Assembly (NCBI GenBank): GCA_020442185.1 | Contig: JAGRKS010000053.1 | Location: 1-47,202 of the forward strand | DNA from: Hyphomicrobiaceae bacterium | GTDB taxonomy: Bacteria; Pseudomonadota; Alphaproteobacteria; Rhizobiales; Hyphomicrobiaceae | DNA: 47,202 nt | Reading direction: 5' to 3' | In this document: positions 6,978-17,200 of the stretch, in pieces | How positions within the stretch are numbered: position 1 is the first letter of the stretch | Layout: each line of letters begins with the position of its first letter | Translations under genes and position numbers: made by a program | The notes under the pieces: model-generated | The model's database searches: none | What the model saw: the letters and a program-made list of their open reading frames with translations, nothing else | What the model was told of the DNA's origin: nothing

Positions 6978-8786
6978 CTACTTCGACAGGCGGAGTTCGG
7001 TCAGGCTTTGTCCGATCGATCGGAAGGCCGCGACCATATCCTGCGCCGAAGACGCCGAATAGGCATACGGCGGACGCGATGCGCAATCCTGAAGCAACTG
7101 GCGCGTCGTCGCGTCGGCAGCGCCGAACGTGACAGTATAGATCTCGATGTTTTTCGACTTCGCGATCTCGCAGGCACGCACCATCCGCTGGTTCACGTAC
7201 GCGCGAAAGCCGTCATAGGTCGGCGGCGTTACGCGACCGTTGGCAAGATAGCCCCACGCCGACCAATCGGACAGTATCGAGGTGTCGTTCGTCGGGTCGA
7301 CATTGTTGATGCCGTCGGTCATGACGACCATCACCTTCTTGGTCTTTTGATCGGCCGAACCTTCCGTGAAGGGCGGGGCAGGTGTCAACACGCGCATGCC
7401 CCACGAAATTCCCTCGGCGATATTCGTGCCGCTGTCGTTCCAGTGCGTGAGTTGCGAGATCTTATCGGTCACCGCCGACTTGACATTGGTCAGCGGCAAA
7501 ACTGGATCGGGACAGGACTTGTTCGGACCCGTGGTGTCTGGGCCGGACTCGTCGATGGTCGCCACCGCGTTGTTGTATTTCAACACGTCCCAGTGGGTCC
7601 AACCTACCCAGGCATCGTTGAATTTGGGTGCCACCGCATCGCGTAGATCAAGCCGGTCGCGCACGTAGTCGTTGCGGCTTTCGGTGCTTGGATCACCTGA
7701 ATTCGCGACCGCATCAGGGTCGATCGTGTCCGGCCAGAACCACGGGACGAAAAGTGAGTTGGGATCGGCAGGGTTGGGGATTTCGTCGGAAACGTCGCGA
7801 TCGTTCCAATCCTCGCGGGCCATCACGCAGCCCTTCCATGTGGTGTTCGACATCTGCTGGAACAGGTCGAAAAAGTTGATCTTGGGGTTGTTGATCCAGC
7901 AGTCGGGGCCGAACACATGCGGCGATGGCACGTCGGCGGCCGTGGCCGCGCTAGCCGGTGCAATGCCGATGATCGACTGCAGAAGGCTCGCGAACGAACC
8001 CGCGTCGGTTTCGAGCGAACCGTGCTGACCGAAGCCGGGATCGATCGCCGGGCCACCCCACGGGGTGAAAACGCAGCCTGGCTCATAACCGAACGAACGA
8101 TAGCTGAGACCATGGCCGTTCCAGTTGTTCTGGCCTGTCAGATCCATGTACGGCGTGATGTGCGGACCATTGCCGACATTGACCGCTCCGACGTACGGCA
8201 CGATCGCAATCTTCACCTTGTCCGAGATGGTCTTGCCGCCGAAGACGGCGTCGACGAGATCGGTGGCGCCAAGCCGAAGATCATCCATGTCGTTGACCAT
8301 CGACCCGGTATTGTCGAGTACGAGCGCGATTTCGATGTTGTCCGATGCGCGCACCGATTCCGACGTCGTGGAAACATCCCAGTCGTCGATCCCGACGGCG
8401 CGGGCGAGCGTCGTCGGCAGCGTCGCGGTGAGACTGACCTCGAAGCCGCCAGACGTCGGCGCGACAATCACCTCGCCGAGGACTGCGCCATTGAGCTTGG
8501 ACGTATTGGCCGTCGCATATGCGTTGGCGGCCGAGAGTGCCGCCGCACTGGCATCGTCCGGCGACCCCTTGGCCGCCAATGCCGCGGCATCCGCCGCCGC
8601 CTGCAAGTGCTGGCGCACACTGATGGCGCGCGTGTAGTCGACGGCGAGGCCTGCGACCAGGAACAGCGGAACGACGAGAAGACCCGTCATTATCGCAATT
8701 CCGCCCGCTCTATCGGCAACGAAACGGCGGATCGTACCGTGCGTACGACTGGCGATAGAGACAGCGGTCTTCATTCCAAACGGCAT
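6978..8786 (-). CDS. TadG-like protein with N-terminal Tad segment and von Willebrand factor A domain
   Basis: The 602-residue protein begins with a short cytoplasmic leader and one hydrophobic helix (about 28-50), followed by the family's AVDYTRAISVRQHLQAAADAAALAA. This is the Tad/TadG-type N-terminus of pilus-assembly pseudopilin-like proteins. A VWA domain follows with MIDAS-like VLDNTGSM (Asp about 158) and the later VVMTDGINN. The middle is rich in Asp, Asn, Pro and Trp and looks extracytoplasmic. ATG 8786 is preceded by CAGGAG at 7 bp; the longer frame to 8840 lacks this. No other tad genes are near, so it is an orphan and may be a surface adhesin or envelope protein. Confidence 0.82.
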   Translation of the reverse strand: MPFGMKTAVSIASRTHGTIRRFVADRAGGIAIMTGLLVVPLFLVAGLAVDYTRAISVRQHLQAAADAAALAAKGSPDDASAAALSAANAYATANTSKLNGAVLGEVIVAPTSGGFEVSLTATLPTTLARAVGIDDWDVSTTSESVRASDNIEIALVLDNTGSMVNDMDDLRLGATDLVDAVFGGKTISDKVKIAIVPYVGAVNVGNGPHITPYMDLTGQNNWNGHGLSYRSFGYEPGCVFTPWGGPAIDPGFGQHGSLETDAGSFASLLQSIIGIAPASAATAADVPSPHVFGPDCWINNPKINFFDLFQQMSNTTWKGCVMAREDWNDRDVSDEIPNPADPNSLFVPWFWPDTIDPDAVANSGDPSTESRNDYVRDRLDLRDAVAPKFNDAWVGWTHWDVLKYNNAVATIDESGPDTTGPNKSCPDPVLPLTNVKSAVTDKISQLTHWNDSGTNIAEGISWGMRVLTPAPPFTEGSADQKTKKVMVVMTDGINNVDPTNDTSILSDWSAWGYLANGRVTPPTYDGFRAYVNQRMVRACEIAKSKNIEIYTVTFGAADATTRQLLQDCASRPPYAYSASSAQDMVAAFRSIGQSLTELRLSK

Positions 8787-9100
8787 CAGCGGGCTCCTGA
8801 ACGCTACTCCAATGGAGTTGCCGTCGGCGCACGAAAGCACGAGACGAACAGTCCTTTTTTGATTGATTAGAATGTGATCTGAAAGGTGCTAACACGCCGC
8901 AAAAATTGCTGGTTAGCAGAACGTAAAGTACAACCCCAGAATGCTTCACTCGAGCAACCGACGCGGCTCGGCGTGCCGAAACTTCGGCATCGGGCAGCTT
9001 TGGGGAGGTCGGCAATCGTGTCGCCGTCAGGCTCTCCGTCCGCGGAGGCCGCTACCGCTACCGCTACCGCTACCGGGCCGACGCACTGCCCGGCGTAAGG
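8787..9100. other. Gap upstream of the TadG-like gene
   Basis: It should hold the promoter of the TadG-like gene. An inverted repeat, TGCTAAC (8887-8893) with GTTAGCA (8912-8918), flanks an AT-rich centre about 100 bp before the start and could be a regulatory site. The right part contains four GCTACC units. No gene was recognised. Confidence 0.45.
9051..9074. repeat. (GCTACC)x4 hexanucleotide repeat
   Basis: Four exact tandem copies of GCTACC lie in the non-coding stretch just downstream of the SIMPL gene. A short GC-rich inverted pair follows. Confidence 0.8.
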
Positions 9101-9868
9101 CTACTTCAGCGCCCACGTCACCGTGACGCGCGCTTCGATCCGCTGTGTCCCCGCTTCGATCGGCACGCTTTCGGACATCGCCGCACGAGCCAGCATCGGC
9201 CCACGAGGTCCAGGGTGTACAACCTCTTCCGAAATCGCGATGACATCGCCGAGTTCAGCGCCACCGGCGACGGCATAGAGCTTCGCCCGGTGTCGCGCAT
9301 TCTCGAACGCGAGTTTGCGGGCCTGATCCTTCAGGGCCTCCGGTTCTGAGACGTCGAATGAAAGCCCCCCTATCTCGTTGGCACCAAGCGTCACCAACTT
9401 GTCCAGAATTTCACCAACCCGCTTCATGTCGCGCAGGACGACGTGCACCTCGTTCGAGACACGATAACCGTCGATCGCGGGCGCCTTGCCGTCCCGGCGC
9501 TGCTGATAGCGTGGCGATACCGTGAATGACGATGTCTGGAGGTCGTCGGCCGCGATGCCTGCCGCCTTCAGGTTGGAGATCAAAGCCGTCATGACCGTCG
9601 TGTTGTCAGCCAGCGCGGCGCGCGCTGTCTCGGCCTCGGTCACGACACCACTCGAAATACGGACGATATCCGGTCGTGCGGCGACGCTGCCTTCCGACGA
9701 CACGACGACTGTACGCTGCATGCCCGCCACCTCTCCTGCCAAGGCTCGATCCGCCACCGTGACGCCTGCCGCGAAAATCGCCAGCGCCGCGAACAACGAT
9801 GGCTTCGCCCATGCTCTACGTCGGCGCCACATGTTGCGACCAGCCGCCGAGGCAAATGAATACGTCAT
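9101..9868 (-). CDS. SIMPL domain-containing periplasmic protein (DUF541/YggE type)
   Basis: The 255-residue protein has an Arg-rich N-terminus, one hydrophobic helix and a likely signal peptidase site after DRALA (about residue 44). The SIMPL/DUF541 fold follows: TVVVSSEGSVAARPDIVRISSGV, LKAAGIAADDLQTSSFTVSPRY, GYRVSNEVHVVLRD, and a final AARVTV-like strand (IEARVTVTW). Family members are periplasmic or outer-membrane proteins of unclear function; YggE of E. coli affects oxidative stress. ATG 9868 is chosen for its AGGGAGC ribosome-binding sequence and because the signal peptide starts there; the frame is open upstream to 9997 without similarity. Confidence 0.87.
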   Translation of the reverse strand: MTYSFASAAGRNMWRRRRAWAKPSLFAALAIFAAGVTVADRALAGEVAGMQRTVVVSSEGSVAARPDIVRISSGVVTEAETARAALADNTTVMTALISNLKAAGIAADDLQTSSFTVSPRYQQRRDGKAPAIDGYRVSNEVHVVLRDMKRVGEILDKLVTLGANEIGGLSFDVSEPEALKDQARKLAFENARHRAKLYAVAGGAELGDVIAISEEVVHPGPRGPMLARAAMSESVPIEAGTQRIEARVTVTWALK

Positions 9869-10151
9869 CGAGAAGCTCCCTTTGGTCGCCGACCATCCCG
9901 GGCCGATTCGCTCGAATTCTGTTGCAGCGGCTCGGTTTTGCCCTGGGTCGGCCCACCTCGCCCGCGCTTTGCGCCGATCCGCTCGCGCCCCTATCACATA
10001 ATTGAGGATCGCGGAGAAAAATGGGCGATCTCTGCGCTTCGTCCCGCGATGCGTTTCTGCTATAGAGGCGGCCCGCAGCGGACCCTAGGGGGGCGCACCG
10101 CAATCTACCGCCCGTTGGCGACAAACGGCAGCCGTTCCCACACCGCCGCGC

Positions 10152-10227
10152 GGGCCCGTAGCTCAATGGTTAGAGCTGGCGGCTCATAACCGTCTGGTTG
10201 CAGGTTCGAATCCTGCCGGGCCCACCA
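10152..10227 (+). tRNA. tRNA with CAT anticodon (probably tRNA-Ile2; possibly Met)
   Basis: The 76-base cloverleaf includes an encoded CCA. The acceptor stem is GGGCCCG with CGGGCCC, the D stem GCTC with GAGC, and the anticodon stem GGCGG with CCGTC. The loop CTCATAA carries anticodon CAT at 10185-10187; the T arm is GCAGG-TTCGAAT-CCTGC. A CAT anticodon belongs to Met, initiator Met or the lysidine-modified Ile2. The ATGGTTAGAGC D region and the TGGTTGC variable region resemble the Ile2 type (AUA decoding after TilS modification) more than elongator Met. The acceptor stem is fully paired, which argues against an initiator. Confidence 0.92.
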
Positions 10228-10369
10228 TTTTTAGTTGCGCGCAGCCGCCACGCCAGCCCTGCGCGCGATGGTTCCGGATCGAGGTTACTCCTCTCACCTC
10301 CACCATTTTTAGTTGCGCGCAGCCGCCACGCCAGCCCTGCGCGCGATGGTTCAGTTGCGCGCAGCCGCC
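10222..10369. repeat. 53-bp direct repeat (period 78) starting in the tRNA 3' end, plus a partial third copy
   Basis: Bases 10222-10274 recur exactly at 10300-10352. The repeat begins with CCACCA, which in the first copy is the 3' end of the tRNA. A 17-base piece (AGTTGCGCGCAGCCGCC) occurs a third time at 10353-10369. Each full copy contains GCGCGCAG and CTGCGCGC as an 8-bp hairpin stem, flanked by ACCAT and ATGGT, so the unit is an imperfect palindrome like a REP element. Confidence 0.85.
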
Positions 10370-10515
10370 CGAACCAGCGAATTGGCGGACGGGCCGCTAA
10401 GCCCGTGTCGAGATCTCATGATCGGCAGGACCAGAGCGGCCTGCAGCTGGAATGACGTCTAATGCGCCATAACGGCATGAGGGCGTTCTCTCGGCGTTCG
10501 GCACGTTGGGAGTGA

Positions 10516-11211
10516 TCAGAACGCCCCCTTCGGAATGCGCTTGATGTCGGGCTTTTCCGTTTCCGAGGCATACGACAGCCGCAACCGCACCGGTCCGAGC
10601 AGCGCCCCCTGATTGATCGGCTCGCCGCTCTTGTCTTTGAACAGCGGCACGCCGTCGAGCCGCACTTCAACTGCGCGACCCTGCTCGTCCTTGCCAATGA
10701 ATGCGACCATGCTGTCTGGACCGATCCGCACGCCCGTCAAAACCGTGTCGTCGCGCCAGCGATGCTTGATGAAGTAACTGGCCAGCCGCTGTGCCGCGCC
10801 AATGTAGTCGAGGCGGTACTTCTTCGCCTCGTCGCCCTGCGACAGCCAGACGACGTTGACCTGCACGAGCTTCTTCGAACTTGCGCCGAACACGTAGGTC
10901 ACCGTCGCTGGCCCCGGCGCCGGCTCGAGTTTGTCGAGCCGTGCCACCAGGCCGGCAGTGCCATCGGCAGGGTTCTCGACACGTTGTATAGCGTCCGGCG
11001 CCATACCGAAATCCTTCGCAGCCGCCGAACGCACCTCAGCCTCGCCCATACCGAATTTCGCCGAGCGAAAGCCGTCGACGAGATAGGGAATTTGCTGCTT
11101 CGCGCCCACGCTGTCCCCTGCGGTCTGTTTCGAGCCCTCAGCCAGTGAAGCGTCGGCCATGACAACGCTGCCAGCCAGAAGTGCAAGTCCTACGAGTATT
11201 CGCCGCATCAT
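10516..11211 (-). CDS. Secreted protein of unknown function downstream of tpsA
   Basis: This gene is not recognised. The product has a clean signal peptide (MMRRILVGLALLAGS, cleavage likely after ADASLA) and about 205 mature residues. Visible features are GFRSAKFGMGEAEVRSAAAKDF, a helix typical of small periplasmic proteins, a Lys-rich middle and a C-terminal Arg/Lys-rich tail. There are no cysteines, no lipobox and no further membrane segments. It starts 56 bp after the end of tpsA on the same strand, so it may be the third gene of the secretion operon. The start could also be 11244, directly after GGTGGA, which would add 11 residues before the signal peptide. Confidence 0.7.
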   Translation of the reverse strand: MMRRILVGLALLAGSVVMADASLAEGSKQTAGDSVGAKQQIPYLVDGFRSAKFGMGEAEVRSAAAKDFGMAPDAIQRVENPADGTAGLVARLDKLEPAPGPATVTYVFGASSKKLVQVNVVWLSQGDEAKKYRLDYIGAAQRLASYFIKHRWRDDTVLTGVRIGPDSMVAFIGKDEQGRAVEVRLDGVPLFKDKSGEPINQGALLGPVRLRLSYASETEKPDIKRIPKGAF

Positions 11212-11267
11212 ATATCCATCGCGCACAGCGCGCCCCCTGATCATTCCACCACGTAAGAATCTGCTGG

Positions 11268-14200
11268 TTAGAACATGTCGAGTAGTCCGTCTTTTTCGAC
11301 CACGAACGTGTGAATTTTTGGCGGCTTGAGATCAATGATCTGGACCTCGCCATCGACGACGTTTATCTCGATGTGGTTCTGTTCCGCATAGCCGAGCAAC
11401 TTCAATTCGGCGCTCTTGAGGTTCTGCAGCATATACATGGCCTCCTCGTAGCCGACGCGTCCCGCGACGATGTCGGTCAAGAGCTGAGATTGACGCTGCT
11501 GATTGGCGGCAACGTCGTCGCGGACCTTCTCCAACGCCGAGAGATGCGTTGCGGCATACGCGGGATCAACGAACTGGTAGTGCACCGTCGTGCTACCCGT
11601 GAGGCCCGCTTCGAGCAAGTTGCCGAAATCGGAAAATGCGCCGCCCACCGCATGGAGATAACTTTCGACATTGAGATCGACACCGAGATCGAATTCGAGC
11701 CCAACGATGCCCAGGTGCAGCGACATACCGAGATCGAGATGCAAGGCGCCGCCGGAATAGCTCGCGCCGCCACTCGCGCCCGCGCCGACGCGGCCTGTCG
11801 AGATGCCGCCGGATGCACTTGCCGCGCCCGCAGCACCACTTACTGCGACTTCACCCGTCACATCGACGCCGACGCTAACGCCGACTTCCGTGTCGGCCCC
11901 AACGCCATTGTCCCATGAGACCTCACCCGCAGCGCCCGCCGACACGCTCGCCGTCACGCCGCCCGACACGACGCACGTTGCCGAGCCACACGCCGAAGTA
12001 AAGGTCGTAAGCACACCCGCTTCCAAGCTCGTCTCGGCATCAGCTGACGCGCCGGTCAACAGATCGAGCCGCGCGCCGACCGAGACCTGACCTGAGACGC
12101 TGATGCCTACCGTCAAATCGCACGGTGTACCGCCGCAGAATCCGTTGACACCGACTTCGGCTTCGACGCTGACCGAAACGCTAGCCGAAAGATCGATCGG
12201 CGTGGTCGACCACATGTTGATCTGAGCGGCCGCATCCGCACGCAACTCCGCCTGCGCCTCGGCAGAGAGATTGCCGTAACTGACCGCGGCACCGGCGCCA
12301 ACAGACGCCTCCGCTTCGGCCGATGCGCTTGCCCCATCGGTCGAACTGCTGCTTCCGGACGTTGCGACCGTACCGGCCCCGGTACCGGCGGGAACTGGCG
12401 CGTTGCTCGCGGGGGGCTCTGCAGGTGTTTGCGTTGGCGGTGCGGGCGGGTTCAGCTCGAAACCATCGACGAGGGTCAACCTGTCGGTGAAGTCGCTGAG
12501 CGAGCGGATGTTCACGATACCCGCGTTGTTGCCCGGCGCATCGTACGCTTCGACCTGATAATTGTTGCCGTGTGGACCGCCAAGACTTGTGACGATCACG
12601 CTGTAGTCACCCGAGGGCACGGCGTCGGGTCCGGTGAACTCGGCGCCCGAAAGTCCGATGATGATCGGCGGAATGAATGTGAGCCTGCCTGCGCTGCCGG
12701 GCTCATATCGACCGGGCACATAAAGGCTGAGCTCTGGGATAACGACATCGCCGTCGATCAGACCGTCGAGATCGTAGCGCCCAAGATCGAGCAACTGTGG
12801 ACCGACACCCAGCCCTTCGATTCCGAAGCCTCCCTGCGTCGTGTAGGTCAGTATGCGGCGATCAACTGTGAATTCGCCATCGTGACTCGTAAGCGTCGTG
12901 GTGATGGTGCCAGGGAGCGCCAGCGATGACACCGCTACGTAGTTGGCAGCGCTCTCGCCCGTCAGTCCGGCGAGCGTCGTGATGTAGTTGCCGGCGGGCG
13001 CACGCGCGATCTCTCCTTCGTAGACCAGCCCATCCGTGTGCACGCCACCGCTGAGGGCAAGTAGATCGCCGCGACTGCCATCCGCATTGCGCTGGTGAAT
13101 GCCGAACGCGACACCTATGCGGTCGAGATCCCGCTCGAGCACGTTATTGAGCGTCACCATCTGGTTGACCGCGTCGCCGTACGTTGCACGGATATCGGCA
13201 ACAGAATAGGTCACCGGCCGGGGGGCAATCGTAAGCTGGACGTCGGCGTTGCCGCTGGATGCGAGGCGGTAGTTCGCGCCCAGGCACGCCGTATCCATGC
13301 ATATGCGCTCGATTCCGGTCGCTGGCTCGATGGATGCCAGCAGGGTATCCGATGGTGACCACGTGTAGCTTCCGACATTGGGCAGGTCGGAGAAGTTGGC
13401 GACCTCGCCTGAACCCGTTGCAACGATCTGATCGCTCATAATGAGCGTCAGCAACGCGCCATGCGAGGGAACCACGAGGTTGTCGAAGGTCAGCTCGCCT
13501 GCAAGCAGGTCCCCGGACGCGAGCAACCCGTTGCTGCTTGAAAGCAGCTCGGTGCCGTAGATACTCGTCAGGCTTCCACCCGTGAGCGTAATGACGCGTG
13601 GCGTGATGACCAGAGTGCCGCCGCTGCCCGAATACGTGTAGTTCCCAGAATCTGCCCCGACAAGCTGTGCGCTCGTGATGTCGTAAGTACCGACGCTCGG
13701 AATTTCGTGCGGCACGTATCCACCGCCGGACAGCTCGCGCTGCAGGATGTTGGCGAAGGCCTGGGTGGAGTAGTCGCGCGTGCGCTCGACGCCCATCTCG
13801 TCGATATACCGGTAGACGAAACTCGCAATATCAATGTTGACGTCATCGCCTTCGAGGAACCCGAACGCCTCGAGCGAAAGACCCTCTGGCACGGTTCCAT
13901 AGTCGGTTATCACCCGCGGCAAGCTGATCTCACGCGGCGTGATCAGGAGCATGAAGTAGTCGATCACGTAGTTGGGCGAAGGTGTGAACCCGAGCTGGTG
14001 GAGCTGTGCGTCCATGCGTCCGGTGAGTGGCGTGATACCGGATGCCGTCACGACCCCGAAGTCTGCGGTGCGGGCAATTTCGGCAAGCGCGCTCGACGTC
14101 TCTCCGTCGGCATTGGTGATCTGCAGGTGGTTGCGAATGTCCTCTTCCAACAGGTCTGCAAACTGGCCATAGACCGACGACCACCCATTGAGGCTGGCCC

Positions 14201-17200
14201 TGAGATGAGCTTGCCGGATCGTCAGCGTGCCGGGCAGCGTCGACAAGACATAGTTCCCCGCAGCCGACCCGGATGCAACGCCGTCGATCTCATACGTGCC
14301 TACATCGCTTCCCGGTCGCGCATCTGTCGTCAGCGTGATACCGACGCCGAAGCCCGGCATTGTCTCGACGTAGATGTCGCGTTGTCCATTGAAGGGATCT
14401 TCTCCCCACTCGACGTTACGATCCGGCAGCTGCACGGTGATCAGACGCGGCAGGATCAACAACTGGCTTGGATTGGAAACGGCAATCTCGTAGTTGTGCG
14501 CGTCGGCGCCGCCGAGCCCAGTGGCGGTGATCTCGAAGCGGCCGACGTCATCGTAGCCATTGAGCAGTGCGGCAACGCCGAGGGCGAAGTCACGACCTGG
14601 GAAACGGGCGACATTTATACCCGCGAAGGCTGTGACGCCGACTTCGTCGCCGACGAGTACGTTGCTCAACGTCACGTTGAAGCTCGGGACAGTGCCGTAC
14701 GAAATTTCCAAGTTACCGATCGAGACGTCGATCAATCGCGGCGTCACCGTCAGCGTGCCGTTGGTGTTGCCTGTTTGAGCAAGGTTGTAGTTGCCTGCGT
14801 CCGCACCCGACAGGATTACGCCCCACATGGCGTATGCGCGCGCGTCGATCCTGCTATCGAAGGTCCGGCCGAGCGCATCCGTCGGCGTCGCCACGATATC
14901 GTCACCCGGCAGAATTCCGATGACCGATGCGTTGGGTGCCGTCGTCCCATACTCGAAAGTCTGGTCTGGAATGACATAGGTGATCGAACGCGGATTGATC
15001 GTCAGCGTGCCGGGCAGGCCGGTCAGCACGTAATTGCGCGGATCAAAGCCGTTGACGCCACCGACGAAGCCCGTTGGCAGTAACGTATAGGTGCCTGCGT
15101 CGGTCCCTGGCGTCACCACCGTACCACCTTGAGCTTGCGGCATTGCTCCCGGCACCGCGGCGCCCATGGCATTCGTGACGGCAATCGCGATACCCGCGCC
15201 CTCGCCATTGACGAAACCGTCGGGTGCGATCTCGAAGTCCCACGGCGCCACGCCAATCGCCACGCCGTCACCGTAGGTGATCGTTGGCTGGCCGATCGTG
15301 AAGGTGATCGGTCGCGGGTCAATCCGCACCGTGCCACCTGAGCTGCCCGCAGAATCGAGCACATAGTTGCCGAGCACGCTCGCTGACGGACCAGCAAGGC
15401 CGGTGACGTTGGCGATATAGACACCGGCAGGTGCGCGTGTGCTGGCTGCGATCGACACGCCGTCAGCGTCCGTCAGCATGACGATCGGCTCGATCAGCTC
15501 GGCATCCCATGGCATGATGTTCGCCAAGGACAGATTGCCGACCGCTGAACCGCCGAGCACTTCGTCGCCGTAGAGATAGGTGCCCCCCGCCACCGTCGCC
15601 GTCACCAGCCGCGGCGTGATCGTCACCTGACCCAGTATCGACAGGATCCGGTAGTTGCCCGCGTCCGCCCCGACAAGCCCGATCACCGTACCGCCATAGG
15701 TGCCCGCAGGGGTGGTCACCGGAATTGCAACTTGCGCCTCCGTTGTCCCGTAGAAACCCGCCGCGACCGCCGTGACGTCATCTCCCACCAGAAGCCCGTC
15801 GAGGAGCGGCTCGGGCGTCGCGCCACCCATTCCGTAGACGACCGATACATTCGAGAAATCCGCCACCAGTATGCGCTGCGACAAGTTGATTGTGCTGCGC
15901 GTCGCCGTGCCCTGTCCGACGAGTTCGTAGTTGCCCGCATCCGCGCCGACGAGACCGATATCGAAACTGTAGGTTCCGGCATCGAGCCGATCGGAATAGA
16001 GCTCACCGGTCTCGACGTTGCGCCATTCCGCCCCGACATCATCGCCAGCAAGGACACCATCGACGGTGACAACCGGTGCCGCGTCACCATAGACGAGCGG
16101 CACCGACGACAAGGCCCAGCCGATGCTCAAGGGATCGATCACGAGCTGCGGATTGGTCACGCCGTCCGTCGCCAGGCGATAGTTGCCAGAACCGGGGCCC
16201 TCCAGCCCGGTCGCGGAAATCGCGTAGGTGCCCGCGTCGGTGCGCTCGTTCAGTGCTACGGGCGTGCCCGAGGAATCGCTGATCTGCGTGCCCGATGGCG
16301 TCACACTATCGCCAGGAAGTATCCCGGCGAGAACGACACTGAGACCTGGCGGCGTGCTGCCATATGTCGACGTCGCATCGCAGCACACATACGTCACGGT
16401 GCGCGGCGCAATGCTCACGATCCCGTCACGCTCGCCAGCGGCGGCCAGCGTATAATTGCCCGCATCCTCGCCGAACACAGCAATCAGCGTGAACGCATGC
16501 GTTCCGGCCGGAAACCGGTCGACAAGCTGGAATGTGCCTGCAGCTGCACCAGCTACCAAAATGGGAGAGGTGCCGAGACCGGGTACGTCGATGACAGGAG
16601 CGAGGCTATCCCCATTCACGATCCCGGTCAGCGTCACCACCGGCGTCGGCGCGCCGTACTCGTAGGATTGGGAGGTGATCGCATATCCCAGTTCACGTGG
16701 TGTGATCGTAACCGGCGTGCGGGTCGTGAAGTCGATGAAGTAGCCGGGCGTCGCGGTGGCGAACGAAAAACTGCCGCCCACGGGTGTCGTCGTCCCGTGC
16801 GCGACGCCGGCGTTGGCTGTGATCTCGGGGCCATTGAACTCCAGTGCGTCTGGAGCGATGACATCCGCCATGGTGTCGCCACCCTGCAGCGACCCGCGCA
16901 CGACGTGCCACATGGGATTGCCGGCAAGCCCGCTCAGCGTGCTGTTGTCATCGCCATAGACGCGCGACACCGCAACCGTGCTGTCCGGTCCGACGGCAAG
17001 CCGTGTGGCGTCGGCATTATCGACGCTGCCGACCGATTCCCAGGGAATGAGCCGACCGTAGCGCGTCAACTCACCTGTTTCGCGGAACGCCACTGTGGCG
17101 GGGAACTCGCCGGCGGCGATCGCGTGCGTCGCCTCGTCCAACCACACGACCTGCGAACTGGTCGAGATAATTTCGAGATGGCCGGTGAACGAGAGCGGAT

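Noticed and set aside
10198..10455. 85-codon + frame starting in the tRNA (MQVRILPGPPFLVARS...)
   Set aside because: It is the well-known artefact of translating a tRNA T-arm and then the GC-rich repeat; the two repeat copies give a repeated peptide with no ribosome site.
12429..15083. Long + strand frames across tpsA (166-458 codons), and 15732-18365 (877 codons)
   Set aside because: These are antisense shadows of the high-GC tpsA gene: Arg/Asp/His-rich, without motifs, and incompatible with the well-supported TpsA protein.
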